A DNA stretch of 64,000 nt. It comes from Cellulomonas sp. Y8. GTDB lineage: Bacteria > Actinomycetota > Actinomycetes > Actinomycetales > Cellulomonadaceae. Below are positions 9,087-17,549 of the stretch, in pieces; the first letter of the stretch is position 1; each line of letters begins with the position of its first letter. The stretch covers positions 2,046,001 through 2,110,000 of the forward strand of contig NZ_CP041203.1 in assembly GCF_008033115.1 (NCBI RefSeq). The letters are read 5' to 3'. The notes under the pieces were generated by a model. The model saw only the letters and a program-made list of their open reading frames with translations, did no database searches and was not told the origin of the DNA. A program made the translations under genes and the position numbers.

Positions 9087-11654
9087 ATGCCCGACGCCTC
9101 GACCAGCGCGCCGGCGGCGCCCGGTCGACCCGACGGGCCCGCCGCGGGCGCGCGCACGCAGGTGCCGCTCGACGGGCTGGGCCGCCCGCAGGTGCTCGAC
9201 ACCCCCGCGGTCCGGGTGCACCACCCGAGCGACCTGCTGGGCGTGGTGCTCAGCCTCGTCGGCGCCGTCGCGGTCATGGCGCTCGCGACGTACGCGCACA
9301 ACACGACGTCCGGCGTCGCGGAGGACGTGCAGGGCTTCGCGTCGCTGCTCCGGCAGATCCTCGTCGTGCCGGTCACCCTGCTCGAGACCGTCGTCACCTA
9401 CCTCGTGCCGATCGCCGTCCTGGCGGAGCTCGCGGTGCGCCGGCTCGGGCGGCAGATGGTCGAGGCCTCGATCGCCGCGATCGTCGCGGTGCTCGCGGCG
9501 GCGGGCGTCGCGTGGCTGGTCCAGCACCTCGGCTCGGACCAGCTGGTCGCCGGGCTCTCCGTCCGGCTCAACGGGCAGCTGACGCTGTCCATCCCCGAGT
9601 ACCTCGCGCTCATCGCCGGCCTGCTGACGGCGACCGGCCCGCGCAGCCGCCGCCGGACCGTCTCGTGGTCGTGGAACCTGGTCTGGGTCGCGGTCGGCGT
9701 CATGGTCATCACCGCGGGTGCCTCGCTGCCCGGCGTGGCGGTCGCGCTGCTGCTCGGCCGCGCCTCCGGCCTCGCCGTCCGGTACGTCTCGGGCGTCCGC
9801 TCGGAGCGCGCCTACGGCGCGAGCCTCCTGGCGGGCGTGCGGCGTGCGGGCTGGCAGCCGCGGGTCCTCGTGCGGGTGCCCGACGAGGACGACGACGCGG
9901 CGGACGACGCCGACCACCGCCCCGCCGCGCTGCAGGCCACCCCGGGGACCCCCGCCGTCGCGCCCAGCGCCGGCGCGCGGGCCGCGGTCCGGTACGCCGA
10001 GCACCGCGCGTACGAGATGGTCACCGAGGACGGCCAGGAGCTCGACGTGCTCGTGCTCGACGGCGACCGCCAGGTGATCGGCTTCCTCAGCCGGCTGTGG
10101 CGGTCGCTCCGCCTGCGCGGCCTGGACGGCCGGTCGGTCGTGTCGCTGCGGCAGGCCGCCGAGCGCGCCGCGCTGCTGTCGTACACCGCGACCGCGGCCG
10201 GCGTCCGCAACCCCGCGCTGCGCGGCATCGCCGAGGCCGACTCGTCGATGCTGCTGGTGCAGGACCCCGTCCCGGCCGCCACCTCGCTCGCGGACCTCGA
10301 CCCCGAGGTCATCACCGACGACGTGCTCCGCGCGATCTGGGGCCAGCTCGGCACCGCCCACGAGGCGGGGCTGGCGCACCGCGCGCTGACCAGCGACGTG
10401 ATCCTGGTGGCAGACGGCCCGGACGACCCGACCGTGTGGCTCGTCGGCTGGGACCAGGGCGACGTCGCCTCGTCCGAGCTCGCGCAGCGCATGGACCGGA
10501 CCCAGATGGTCGCGCTCCTCGCGCTCCGCGTGGGGCCCGCCCGCGCCCTGGAGTCCGCCGTGGCGGTGCTGCCCGAGGGCGACATCGCGGCGATCGGCCC
10601 GCTGCTGCAGACCATCACGCTCCCCCGCCGCACGCGCGAGGAGCTGCGCGTGCACAAGGAGGTGCTCGCCGAGCTCCGGTCCGCCCTGGTGGCGCGGCTG
10701 CCCGAGGCCGACGTCGAGCCCGTGCAGCTGGTCCGGTTCGGCGCGCGCGCCGTGCTGACGATCCTGCTGACGACGGCCGCCGTCATCATCCTGCTGACGT
10801 CGATCAACCTGCAGACGATCCTCGACGCGCTCTCGACGACCGACTGGCGGCTGAGCGTTCTCGCGTTCCTGCTCGGCATGGCGACGTTGTTCGGGGCGGC
10901 GCTGTCGCTAGTGGCGTTCTCCCCCGTCAAGCTGTCGCTGTGGCGCGCCTCGGTCGCGCAGTCGGCGTCGACGTTCGTGGCGCTCGCCGCGCCCGCGGGC
11001 ATCGGCCCGGCCGCGATCAACCTGCGGCTGCTGACCCGCCGCGGCACCTCGACCTCGCTGGCGACGGCGACCGTGGCGCTCGTCCAGGTGTCCCACTTCG
11101 TCGTGACGCTGCCGATGCTGCTGGTGCTGTCGGTCGCGTCCGGCACGAACCAGCTCGAGCGGTTCACGGTGTCCCCGACGGTGGTCGTCGTGATCGGCGT
11201 GCTCGCGGCGCTGATCGGCGCCGCGCTCCTGGTGCCGAAGGTGCGGCAGTGGGTCGCCGCCAAGACGCTGCCGACGGTGCAGCAGACCTGGCCCCGGCTC
11301 ATCGAGGTGGTCGGGCAGCCGTTCCGGCTCGCGGTCGGCCTCGCCGGCAACCTCATCACGACGTTCGGCTACATCCTCGCGTTCGAGGTGTGCCTGCTCG
11401 CGTTCAACCAGCACCTGTCCCTGGTGCAGGTCGCGATCGTCTACCTGGCGGGCAACACCGCCGGCTCGATCGCCCCGACGCCCGGCGGCATCGGCACCAC
11501 CGAGATCGCCCTCGCGGGCGCGCTGACGGTCATCGGCGTGAACCCCGGCGTCGCCACCTCCGTGGCGGTGCTGTTCCGGGTGCTGACCTACTGGCTGCGC
11601 ATCCCGGTCGGCTGGGCGTCGATGCGGTACATGCAGCGCGTCGGCGAGCTCTGA
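9087..11654 (+). CDS. LPG-synthase-TM (flippase-like) protein with degenerate kinase-like domain
   Basis: An 855-residue protein with three parts. Residues about 45-250 hold several membrane helices; about 290-520 form a soluble domain resembling an aminoglycoside/ABC1-type kinase; about 550-850 form the lysylphosphatidylglycerol-synthase transmembrane region (PF03706-like), ending in TPGGIGTTEIALAGAL. The kinase-like loop near 424-440 reads HEAGLAHRALTSDVILV, so the catalytic Asp of the HRD loop is replaced by Ala, and the DFG position is GWDQGD. It is probably a pseudokinase or ligand-binding module. A role in lipid or glycolipid translocation is inferred from the C-terminal family. The ATG lies 7 nt after TAGACT (leaderless type). 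Confidence 0.88.
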   Translation: MPDASTSAPAAPGRPDGPAAGARTQVPLDGLGRPQVLDTPAVRVHHPSDLLGVVLSLVGAVAVMALATYAHNTTSGVAEDVQGFASLLRQILVVPVTLLETVVTYLVPIAVLAELAVRRLGRQMVEASIAAIVAVLAAAGVAWLVQHLGSDQLVAGLSVRLNGQLTLSIPEYLALIAGLLTATGPRSRRRTVSWSWNLVWVAVGVMVITAGASLPGVAVALLLGRASGLAVRYVSGVRSERAYGASLLAGVRRAGWQPRVLVRVPDEDDDAADDADHRPAALQATPGTPAVAPSAGARAAVRYAEHRAYEMVTEDGQELDVLVLDGDRQVIGFLSRLWRSLRLRGLDGRSVVSLRQAAERAALLSYTATAAGVRNPALRGIAEADSSMLLVQDPVPAATSLADLDPEVITDDVLRAIWGQLGTAHEAGLAHRALTSDVILVADGPDDPTVWLVGWDQGDVASSELAQRMDRTQMVALLALRVGPARALESAVAVLPEGDIAAIGPLLQTITLPRRTREELRVHKEVLAELRSALVARLPEADVEPVQLVRFGARAVLTILLTTAAVIILLTSINLQTILDALSTTDWRLSVLAFLLGMATLFGAALSLVAFSPVKLSLWRASVAQSASTFVALAAPAGIGPAAINLRLLTRRGTSTSLATATVALVQVSHFVVTLPMLLVLSVASGTNQLERFTVSPTVVVVIGVLAALIGAALLVPKVRQWVAAKTLPTVQQTWPRLIEVVGQPFRLAVGLAGNLITTFGYILAFEVCLLAFNQHLSLVQVAIVYLAGNTAGSIAPTPGGIGTTEIALAGALTVIGVNPGVATSVAVLFRVLTYWLRIPVGWASMRYMQRVGEL

Positions 11655-11696
11655 CCCCACGCGCCGGCGCGCGGCGTCCGGCCTCCGGGCGCGCCG

Positions 11697-11731
11697 ACGG
11701 GCGCCCGGGGCGCGGCGGCGCGGGCGCCCGT
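11697..11731. terminator. Bidirectional hairpin between convergent genes
   Basis: ACGGGCGCCCG (11697-11707) pairs perfectly with CGGGCGCCCGT (11721-11731) around a 13-nt loop. It sits between the stop codons of the convergent flippase-like gene and the riboswitch-controlled small gene, so it can end both transcripts. Confidence 0.7.
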
Positions 11732-11742
11732 GGGGCGTGCGA

Positions 11743-11913
11743 TCAGGAGGCGGAGGTGCACTCGCGCTGCGCGGGCACGAGGTCCCCGTGCGTCGCGAGG
11801 GTCGCCGCGATGCGGGACCAGGAGGACAGGCGCGTCGCGCTGCGCCCCGTCACGTCGGAGCGGAGGTCGGAGCCCTCACGCTCGGCCGGCTCGTAGAAGC
11901 CGCGCTGTTCCAT
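11743..11913 (-). CDS. Small protein (56 aa) under c-di-GMP riboswitch
   Basis: A 56-residue hydrophilic protein starting MEQRGFYEP and ending QRECTSAS. ATG chosen because AAGGA lies 7 bases upstream and because it directly follows a c-di-GMP-I aptamer. It has no signal peptide or membrane segment; it is charged in its first half, with one Cys near the C-terminus. I recognise no family. The riboswitch implies that its output answers cyclic di-GMP, hence lifestyle changes such as attachment or motility. It ends 12 bases before a strong hairpin. Because it is short, a role as leader peptide or small regulatory protein is possible. Confidence 0.75.
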   Translation of the reverse strand: MEQRGFYEPAEREGSDLRSDVTGRSATRLSSWSRIAATLATHGDLVPAQRECTSAS

Positions 11914-11927
11914 GGCAGATCCTTCGT

Positions 11928-12008
11928 TCGGCAGCCCGGCTGACCTGCGGGGGTCCCGTGGCTTTGCGTCCCCTCCTCGCGGAGGGTTTGCCCTTGTCGC
12001 TGACACGG
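11928..12008 (-). ncRNA. Cyclic di-GMP-I riboswitch (GEMM)
   Basis: Read on the minus strand, the leader contains the class I c-di-GMP core: AAGGGCAAACC, a short GC hairpin capped by GCGA, then GGGGACGCAAAGCC, and after a short linker CAGGTCAGCCGGGCTGCCG. These match the universally conserved GGGCAAACC and GACGCAAAGCC segments and the tetraloop-receptor/P3 side of the aptamer. The 3' edge is 14 nt before the start codon of the 56-residue gene, next to its AAGGA site, so control may be at translation. No clear intrinsic terminator lies between aptamer and gene. Confidence 0.92.
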
Positions 12009-12065
12009 CGACTGTAGGCCCGGCGCCGGGCCGAGCGGAAGGGTGCTGCCGGGAAACTTCAGCCC

Positions 12066-12083
12066 AGAACACGCATTTCACCC
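12066..12083 (-). promoter_or_regulatory. Candidate promoter of the riboswitch transcript
   Basis: On the minus strand GGGTGAA (12083-12077) is followed after 5 nt by TGTTCT (12071-12066), about 60 nt before the aptamer. The same GGGTGAA plus 5-6 nt plus TNNNCT layout occurs in both promoters of the divergon at 31546-31602. Functional assignment is inference. Confidence 0.4.
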
Positions 12084-12173
12084 ACTCGGGCCAAAGCGGA
12101 CAAAACGCGCGGACAGCGCCCACCCGGCCCGCGGGACGCCGCTTTCCGGTGAATGCGCAGGTCAGCCTGGTTC

Positions 12174-14126
12174 TCAGGCGGCCGGCACCGCCACAGCCCG
12201 CAGGAACGACTCCAGCAGCGGCCCCGACGTCGTCGAGCCGAAGTCCCCGGTCTCGACGAACACCGCGACCGCGAGGTCGCCCTGCGCCGCGATCATCCAC
12301 GCGTGGTTCTGCAGGTCCTCCCCCGACCCGTACTGCGCCGTGCCCGACTTGGCGATGACCTCGGGCCCCGGCACGTCCTGCAGGAAGTCGCCGCCGCCCT
12401 CGGTCACCACGGCCCGCATCATCGACCGCAGCGCGTCCGCCTCGGCGGGCGTCAGCGGCTGGGCGGGCCCTGGCACGGCGGTCGCGGTCTCCGCCGCCCC
12501 GTCGAGCAGGAGCCGCGGCGTGACCCGCGCGCCTGCCGCCACCGACGCGGCGACCGTCGCCATGCCGAGCGGCGTCGCCTGGACGCGGGCCTGGCCGATC
12601 ATCGACGCGGCGTGGTCGGTGCCGCCGGTGGCCTCGGCCGGCACCTCGCCGAGCGTCGCCGCGAAGCCGAGGTCGGCGCCCGCCACCAGGCCGAGCGACT
12701 CCGCCGCGGCCGCGAGCGCCTCCTGCGGCGCCGTGCCCGCCGCGGTGAGGAACGCGGTGTTGCACGACTCGGCGACCGCCGTCCGCAGCGTGATGTCGCC
12801 CAGGGCGTCGGCCGGGTAGCCCGGGTAGTTCTGGAACGACCGGCCGTCGACGGTGGCGGTCTCCGGGCAGGTGACGGTGCTGTCCGGGGTCAGGCCGGCG
12901 CGCAGCAGCGCGAGCGAGGTCGCGACCTTGAACGTCGAGCCGGGCGCGTACAGGCCCAGCGTGGCCGTCGACATCCCGCCGCCGCCCGGTCCGCTGGCCG
13001 CGGCGAGCACGTCGCCGGTGGACGGCCGGATCGCCACGATCGCGCTCGCGCTGCCCACGACGGTGGCGACCAGGTCCTCCGCGGCCTGCTGCACCGCGGG
13101 GTCGAGCGTCGTGCGCAGCGGCGCGCCCACCTGGGGTTCCACGTGGAACAGCTCCCGCTCCTGCGCGCCGCCGGCGGTCGCGACCACCGTCAACCCGGGC
13201 TCGCCGCGCAGCTGATCGTCGAACTGCGCCTGCAGGCCGCTCAGGCCAGTGAGGTCGCCGGCGACGACGGCGCCGTCCGACTCCTCGACGATCTCGGCGG
13301 TCGCCTGGCCGACCGTCCCCAGCACCGGGCGGGCGAACGCGCGGCTGGGCGCCAGCGGCAGCGCGGTCTCGATCATGTTCACGCCCGGCACCACCGAGAG
13401 CGCGCCACGGTCGTACGCGGGGTCGTCGTCGCGCACCACGATCGCCTCGACGAACGCCTTCTCCCCCGCCGCGGCGACCTGGGCCGCGTAGGCGTCGGCG
13501 TCCAGGCCGAGGGCCGCCGCCAGCTCGCGCGCCGCCCCGTCCGCCTGCTCCGCCGGGACGCGGGTCTTGTCGATGCCGATCCGGAACACCGGGCGCGACT
13601 CGACGAGTACGGCGTCCCCCGCCCCGAGCACGTCCGCGCGCTCCGCCTGCACCCGGTGCACCTGCAGGGCCTCGCCGGCGGCGAGGTCCGGCGCGAGCAG
13701 CATCGACGACCACCGGGCGCGCCACTCGTCGTCGACCTTCGCCAGGTTCGCGTGCGTCGTGTACGTCCACGTGGTGGCGCTGCTGCCGACGTCCCAGGTG
13801 AAGGTCAGCTCGACCGACGCCGCCGCGTCGTCGTCCGCCGCCACCACGTCGCCGGCCGCGACCTCGGGCTGCCACGGGTCCAGACCCGCGTACGCGGCGG
13901 TGCGCGCCTCGCCCGCCTCCGCGGCGGTGGCGCCGTCGAGCGGGACGTCCGCGAAGTCGCCCGACGCGAGGGCGTCGGCGAGGGCGTCCGCGGTCCGCTG
14001 CCGGTCGTCCGGCCCGCCCGAGCACGCCGCCAGCGCCCCCACGAGCGCGAGCAGCACGCCGACCGCCACCCCGCGCCGCGCGGCGCCCCGACCCCCTGCG
14101 ACCCGCACCGACCTCACACGCCTCAC
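12174..14126 (-). CDS. Lipoprotein penicillin-binding transpeptidase
   Basis: A 650-residue class B-like PBP. It has a signal peptide with lipobox LAAC (about Cys35), an NTF2-like MecA N-terminal region (about 40-150), a dimerisation region, and a transpeptidase domain with the three active-site motifs: STFK near 395, SCN near 454, and KSGT near 590. It should cross-link peptidoglycan outside the membrane while held by a lipid anchor rather than a helix. A MecA-type N-terminal domain with lipid anchor is typical of actinobacterial accessory PBPs. The GTG start is the most upstream one giving a basic n-region. Regulation not evident. Confidence 0.92.
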   Translation of the reverse strand: MRRVRSVRVAGGRGAARRGVAVGVLLALVGALAACSGGPDDRQRTADALADALASGDFADVPLDGATAAEAGEARTAAYAGLDPWQPEVAAGDVVAADDDAAASVELTFTWDVGSSATTWTYTTHANLAKVDDEWRARWSSMLLAPDLAAGEALQVHRVQAERADVLGAGDAVLVESRPVFRIGIDKTRVPAEQADGAARELAAALGLDADAYAAQVAAAGEKAFVEAIVVRDDDPAYDRGALSVVPGVNMIETALPLAPSRAFARPVLGTVGQATAEIVEESDGAVVAGDLTGLSGLQAQFDDQLRGEPGLTVVATAGGAQERELFHVEPQVGAPLRTTLDPAVQQAAEDLVATVVGSASAIVAIRPSTGDVLAAASGPGGGGMSTATLGLYAPGSTFKVATSLALLRAGLTPDSTVTCPETATVDGRSFQNYPGYPADALGDITLRTAVAESCNTAFLTAAGTAPQEALAAAAESLGLVAGADLGFAATLGEVPAEATGGTDHAASMIGQARVQATPLGMATVAASVAAGARVTPRLLLDGAAETATAVPGPAQPLTPAEADALRSMMRAVVTEGGGDFLQDVPGPEVIAKSGTAQYGSGEDLQNHAWMIAAQGDLAVAVFVETGDFGSTTSGPLLESFLRAVAVPAA

Positions 14127-14409
14127 CCCGTCGTCCGCCGCCTCACCGGGGGCGACGCGCCGCCGGCACCGTCAGCCTAGGGATCCCGACCTGCACGGAC
14201 GGGCCGTTCTGCGTGCCGATCCGGGGACGTGCTGTGCGCGTCCTGTGCGCACCCGGTCCCGCGCCGCCAGCGGTTGACGACAGCCCCGGACGCCTCTGGA
14301 ATGGTGCGATGTCGCCTCCCGACCAGCCCTGCAGTCCCGTGCGGCGAGCCCGCACCACCCCGCGCACCGGCCCGACGGCCCGCGCCGACCGCACGGGGGC
14401 TCGCCGCTG

Positions 14410-15753
14410 ATGGACTCCGAGACCTGGGGCAACATCGCCCTCGTCCTGCTCTTCATCCTGATCGGCGGCGTGTTCGCCGGGACGGAGATCGCGCTCGTCT
14501 CGCTCCGCGAGAGCCAGATCAACCACCTCGAGCGGCAGAGCGCCCGCGGCGCGCGGGTCGCGTCCGTCGCCCGCGACCCGAACCGGTTCCTCGCCGCGGT
14601 GCAGATCGGCGTCACCGTCGCGGGGTTCTTCTCCGCCGCGTACGGGGCGTCGACGATCGCCCCCGACTTCGCGCCCGTCATCGAGGCGCTCGGGGTGTCC
14701 GAGGGCCTCGCGGGCACCATCGCGCTGGTCGCCCTGACCCTCGTGATCGCCTACCTGTCGCTGGTGCTGGGCGAGCTCGTCCCCAAGCGCATCGCGCTCC
14801 AGCAGTCCGGGCGGGTCGCGCTGGCCGTCGCCCCGCCCCTCGACCGGTTCGCCACGCTGATGCGCCCGGTGATCTGGCTGCTGTCGAAGTCGACGAACCT
14901 GCTCGTCCGGCTGTTCGGCGGCGACCCGCACGCCACCAGCGAGGAGATGTCCGAGGCCGAGCTCCGCGACCTCGTCATCGCCCACCAGGGACTGCCCGAG
15001 GACGAGCGCCGCATCCTCGGCGACGTGTTCGCCGCGACCGACCGCTCGGTGGCGGAGGTCATGCGCCCACGGCCCGAGGTGCACTTCCTCGAGGCCGACC
15101 TCACCCTCGCCGACGCGCTCGACCAGGTCCGCGAGCAGCCCTGGTCCCGGTACCCCGTCATCGGCGAGGACTTCGACGACGTCCTGGGGTTCCTGCACAT
15201 CCGCGAGCTGCTCGAGGCCACCGACCGCACCGGCGTCCGGGTCCGGGACGTCATGCGCGAGATCGTGGTGCTCCCCGGCACGAACAAGCTGCTGCCGTCG
15301 CTGTCGTCCATGCGCCGCGAGGGCGTGCACATCGCGGTCGTCGTCGACGAGTACGGCGGCACCGACGGCATCGTCACGCTCGAGGACCTGGTCGAGGAGC
15401 TCGTCGGCGACATCCGCGACGAGTACGACATGCCGGGGTCCTCGGGCGCCGAGGCCCGCGAGGGCGCGCCCGGCTCCTACGACGCCGGCATCACCATCGA
15501 GGAGTTCACCGAGCTCACCGGGGTGCCGCTCGCCGACGGGCCGTACGAGACCGTCGCGGGGTTCGTGATCGCGCGGCTCGGCCGGCTGGGCGACGTCGGC
15601 GACGCCGTGGACGTCGACGGGCACCGGGTCGAGGTCACCGCGGTCGACGGCCGTCGCATCGCGCGGGTGCGGGTCGTGCCGCCGCCCGAGGAGCCGGCGG
15701 CGCCGGCCCCGGGCGGGACCGCCCCGGACGGGACCGGGGAGGGCCGCGGCTGA
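14410..15753 (+). CDS. CNNM/CBS-domain membrane protein (CorC/HlyC family)
   Basis: A 447-residue protein with a DUF21/CNNM transmembrane domain (about 1-190, starting with GVFAGTEIALVSLRESQ), a pair of CBS domains (about 205-330, including RPRPEVHFLEAD and VVDEYGGTDGIVTLEDLVEE) and a C-terminal transporter-associated CorC_HlyC domain (about 345-425, FVIARLGRLGDVGD). Family members act in magnesium or cobalt transport or resistance; 'hemolysin' is a historical label. A Pro/Gly-rich tail of about 25 residues follows. Confidence 0.93.
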   Translation: MDSETWGNIALVLLFILIGGVFAGTEIALVSLRESQINHLERQSARGARVASVARDPNRFLAAVQIGVTVAGFFSAAYGASTIAPDFAPVIEALGVSEGLAGTIALVALTLVIAYLSLVLGELVPKRIALQQSGRVALAVAPPLDRFATLMRPVIWLLSKSTNLLVRLFGGDPHATSEEMSEAELRDLVIAHQGLPEDERRILGDVFAATDRSVAEVMRPRPEVHFLEADLTLADALDQVREQPWSRYPVIGEDFDDVLGFLHIRELLEATDRTGVRVRDVMREIVVLPGTNKLLPSLSSMRREGVHIAVVVDEYGGTDGIVTLEDLVEELVGDIRDEYDMPGSSGAEAREGAPGSYDAGITIEEFTELTGVPLADGPYETVAGFVIARLGRLGDVGDAVDVDGHRVEVTAVDGRRIARVRVVPPPEEPAAPAPGGTAPDGTGEGRG

Positions 15754-15838
15754 CCCGCGTCCGGGATGCGCGCGGCGCCTCCGTGCCCCACCCTGTTGCC
15801 AACCTGCCGGGACCGGGCACGACGAGGAGGGAGCGCGC

Positions 15839-16246
15839 GTGGGCCACCGACCGCACCGCCTCGTGCTCGACCCCGAGCCCGGCTCCGTCGCGACCGGCCG
15901 CCGCTGGGCCGCGCACGAGGCCGAGCTCGGCCACGCGACCGCCGAGGCGGCCCGCACCGTCGAGCTGCTGACCAGCGAGATCCTCACCAACGCCGTCGTG
16001 CACACCCGCGCGCACCGGCACATCGCCCTCACCGCCGAGTGCCACGACGACTGCGTCCGGGTCGAGGTCACCGACCCCGACCCCACGCTGCCGCTGGTCA
16101 AGCCGGGCAACGCGCGCCGGATCGGCGGCCACGGGATGCGGCTGGTCGACGCGCTGGCCACGGCGTGGGGCGTCGAGCTGCACCCGGGGCGCGGCAAGAC
16201 CGTCTGGTTCGAGACCCCCGCGGGCACCCACGGGCTGACGGCCTGA
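15839..16246 (+). CDS. RsbW-like ATP-binding protein (anti-sigma type)
   Basis: A 135-residue stand-alone GHKL ATPase domain (HATPase_c_2). The N-box is SEILTNAVVHT, and the G boxes are VEVTDPDPTLP and GGHGMRLVDALA. Such proteins in actinobacteria often act as anti-sigma factor serine kinases, but no sigma factor or anti-anti-sigma gene adjoins it, so its target is unknown. GAGGAGGG precedes the GTG start. Confidence 0.85.
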   Translation: MGHRPHRLVLDPEPGSVATGRRWAAHEAELGHATAEAARTVELLTSEILTNAVVHTRAHRHIALTAECHDDCVRVEVTDPDPTLPLVKPGNARRIGGHGMRLVDALATAWGVELHPGRGKTVWFETPAGTHGLTA

Positions 16247-16311
16247 CCGCCTGACGACACCGCCCGCGGCGGGGGATGCCGCTCCAGGCCCCGCGCCGTC
16301 ACGATGGCCGG

Positions 16312-16911
16312 ATGGAGGCGCAGCCGGCCCCGCCCGTACCGTCCCGACCGCACGACGCCACGCGGCCGTCCGGCCGTCGCGCCCGGCTGCGCACCGCCCT
16401 GCGCACCGTCGGCAGCACGGCGCTCATCGTCGGCCTGTACCTGGGCCGGCCGCTGGACCGCGCGACCCCGGCGACGCTCGTGCTGCTCGTCGCCGGCCTC
16501 ACGCTGCTCGTGCTGCTGCTCGGCTGGCAGATCCGCAGCGTCGTCCGGTCCCCGTACCCGGTGCTGCGCGCCATCGAGGCCTTCGCGACCGCGACCGTGC
16601 TGTTCGTCGTGCTGTTCGCCGCCGGGTACACCTCGCTGTCGGAGTCGTCCCCGGGCGCCTTCACCGAGCCCGTCGACCGGCTGGACGCGATCTACTTCAC
16701 GATGACCGTGCTCGCGACCGTCGGGTTCGGTGACATCACGCCCGTCACGGGGACCGCGCGCATGGTGGTGACGCTGCAGATGATCTGCGGGTTCGCGTTC
16801 GCGGCGCTCGTGGGGCGGGAGTTCCTGGCGGCGGTCCGGCGCGCGCAGGACGGGCAGGACGGTGCGGGCGGCCCGGAGCCCTCGGGCCCGCCGCCCGCGA
16901 GCGGCGCCTGA
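16312..16911 (+). CDS. Two-pore-helix potassium channel family protein
   Basis: A 199-residue protein with four hydrophobic segments and a pore loop TVLATVGFGDITPV, in which TVGFG is the K+ selectivity filter. The first two helices form a small N-terminal pair, and the last two flank the pore. The Pro/Gly-rich cytoplasmic tail is short and has no RCK/TrkA domain, so gating is not evident. Start chosen at the ATG 6 nt after CACGAT; an in-frame ATG 12 codons upstream is an alternative. Confidence 0.88.
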   Translation: MEAQPAPPVPSRPHDATRPSGRRARLRTALRTVGSTALIVGLYLGRPLDRATPATLVLLVAGLTLLVLLLGWQIRSVVRSPYPVLRAIEAFATATVLFVVLFAAGYTSLSESSPGAFTEPVDRLDAIYFTMTVLATVGFGDITPVTGTARMVVTLQMICGFAFAALVGREFLAAVRRAQDGQDGAGGPEPSGPPPASGA

Positions 16912-16921
16912 CGCCCGGCGG

Positions 16922-17368
16922 TCAGGCGGGTGCCCGGTGCGCGCCCGTCCCGTCCGCACCCGTCGTCGCAGCCCGCGCCTGACCCAGCGCGTGGTCCTTC
17001 AGCGCGGCGAACTCCTCCGCGCTGATCGCGCCCTCGTCGAGCAGCGCCTTGGCCTGCGCGATCTGCTGGCCCGGGGACCCCGAGCCGGCGACGTCGCGGA
17101 TGTACGCGTCGCCCGCCTGCCGCGCCGCGACCGCCGAGCGGGCGCTGCGCTCGGCCATCCCCCGCCCGCGCGCGATCAGGTACACCAGCGCGGTCACGAA
17201 CGGGAGCACCAGCAGGAAGATCAGCCACACCGCCTTCCACCACCCGCTCAGCCCCCGGTCCCGGAACAGGTCCGAGATGATCGAGAACAGCGCGAACAGG
17301 TAGGCGATGAAGACGAACGCCCAGACGAACCACCAGATGATGTCCCAGAAGTCGGACCAGAACTCCAC
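16922..17368 (-). CDS. SHOCT-domain membrane protein with PLDc_N-type helices
   Basis: A 148-residue protein: two hydrophobic segments (WWFVWAFVFIAYLFALFSII and the following VWLIFLLVLPFVTALVYLIA) of the phospholipase-D N-terminal type, then a soluble segment and a SHOCT motif near the C-terminus (QIAQAKALLDEGAISAEEF). SHOCT often marks oligomerising or DNA-associated small proteins; function unknown. Start at the third of three GTGs, 10 nt after GAGGAG, giving MEFWSDFWD as is usual for relatives. GTGs 2 or 3 codons upstream are alternatives. Confidence 0.85.
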   Translation of the reverse strand: MEFWSDFWDIIWWFVWAFVFIAYLFALFSIISDLFRDRGLSGWWKAVWLIFLLVLPFVTALVYLIARGRGMAERSARSAVAARQAGDAYIRDVAGSGSPGQQIAQAKALLDEGAISAEEFAALKDHALGQARAATTGADGTGAHRAPA

Positions 17369-17549
17369 CGCCACCACGCTCCTCGTGCGACAGGCCGGCG
17401 CTGCGGCCGGGACGGCGGGCGGCGCCGGGCGCACGCCCCTGCTCCGCACGCTAGGACCGGTGGTCGCGGGCCGGACCACCCGGTCGGGATGAGCCGTGAC
17501 CCGCGCCACGACCCGGAATGCGCCGGACCGGCGGCCCGTTCGCACCGGT

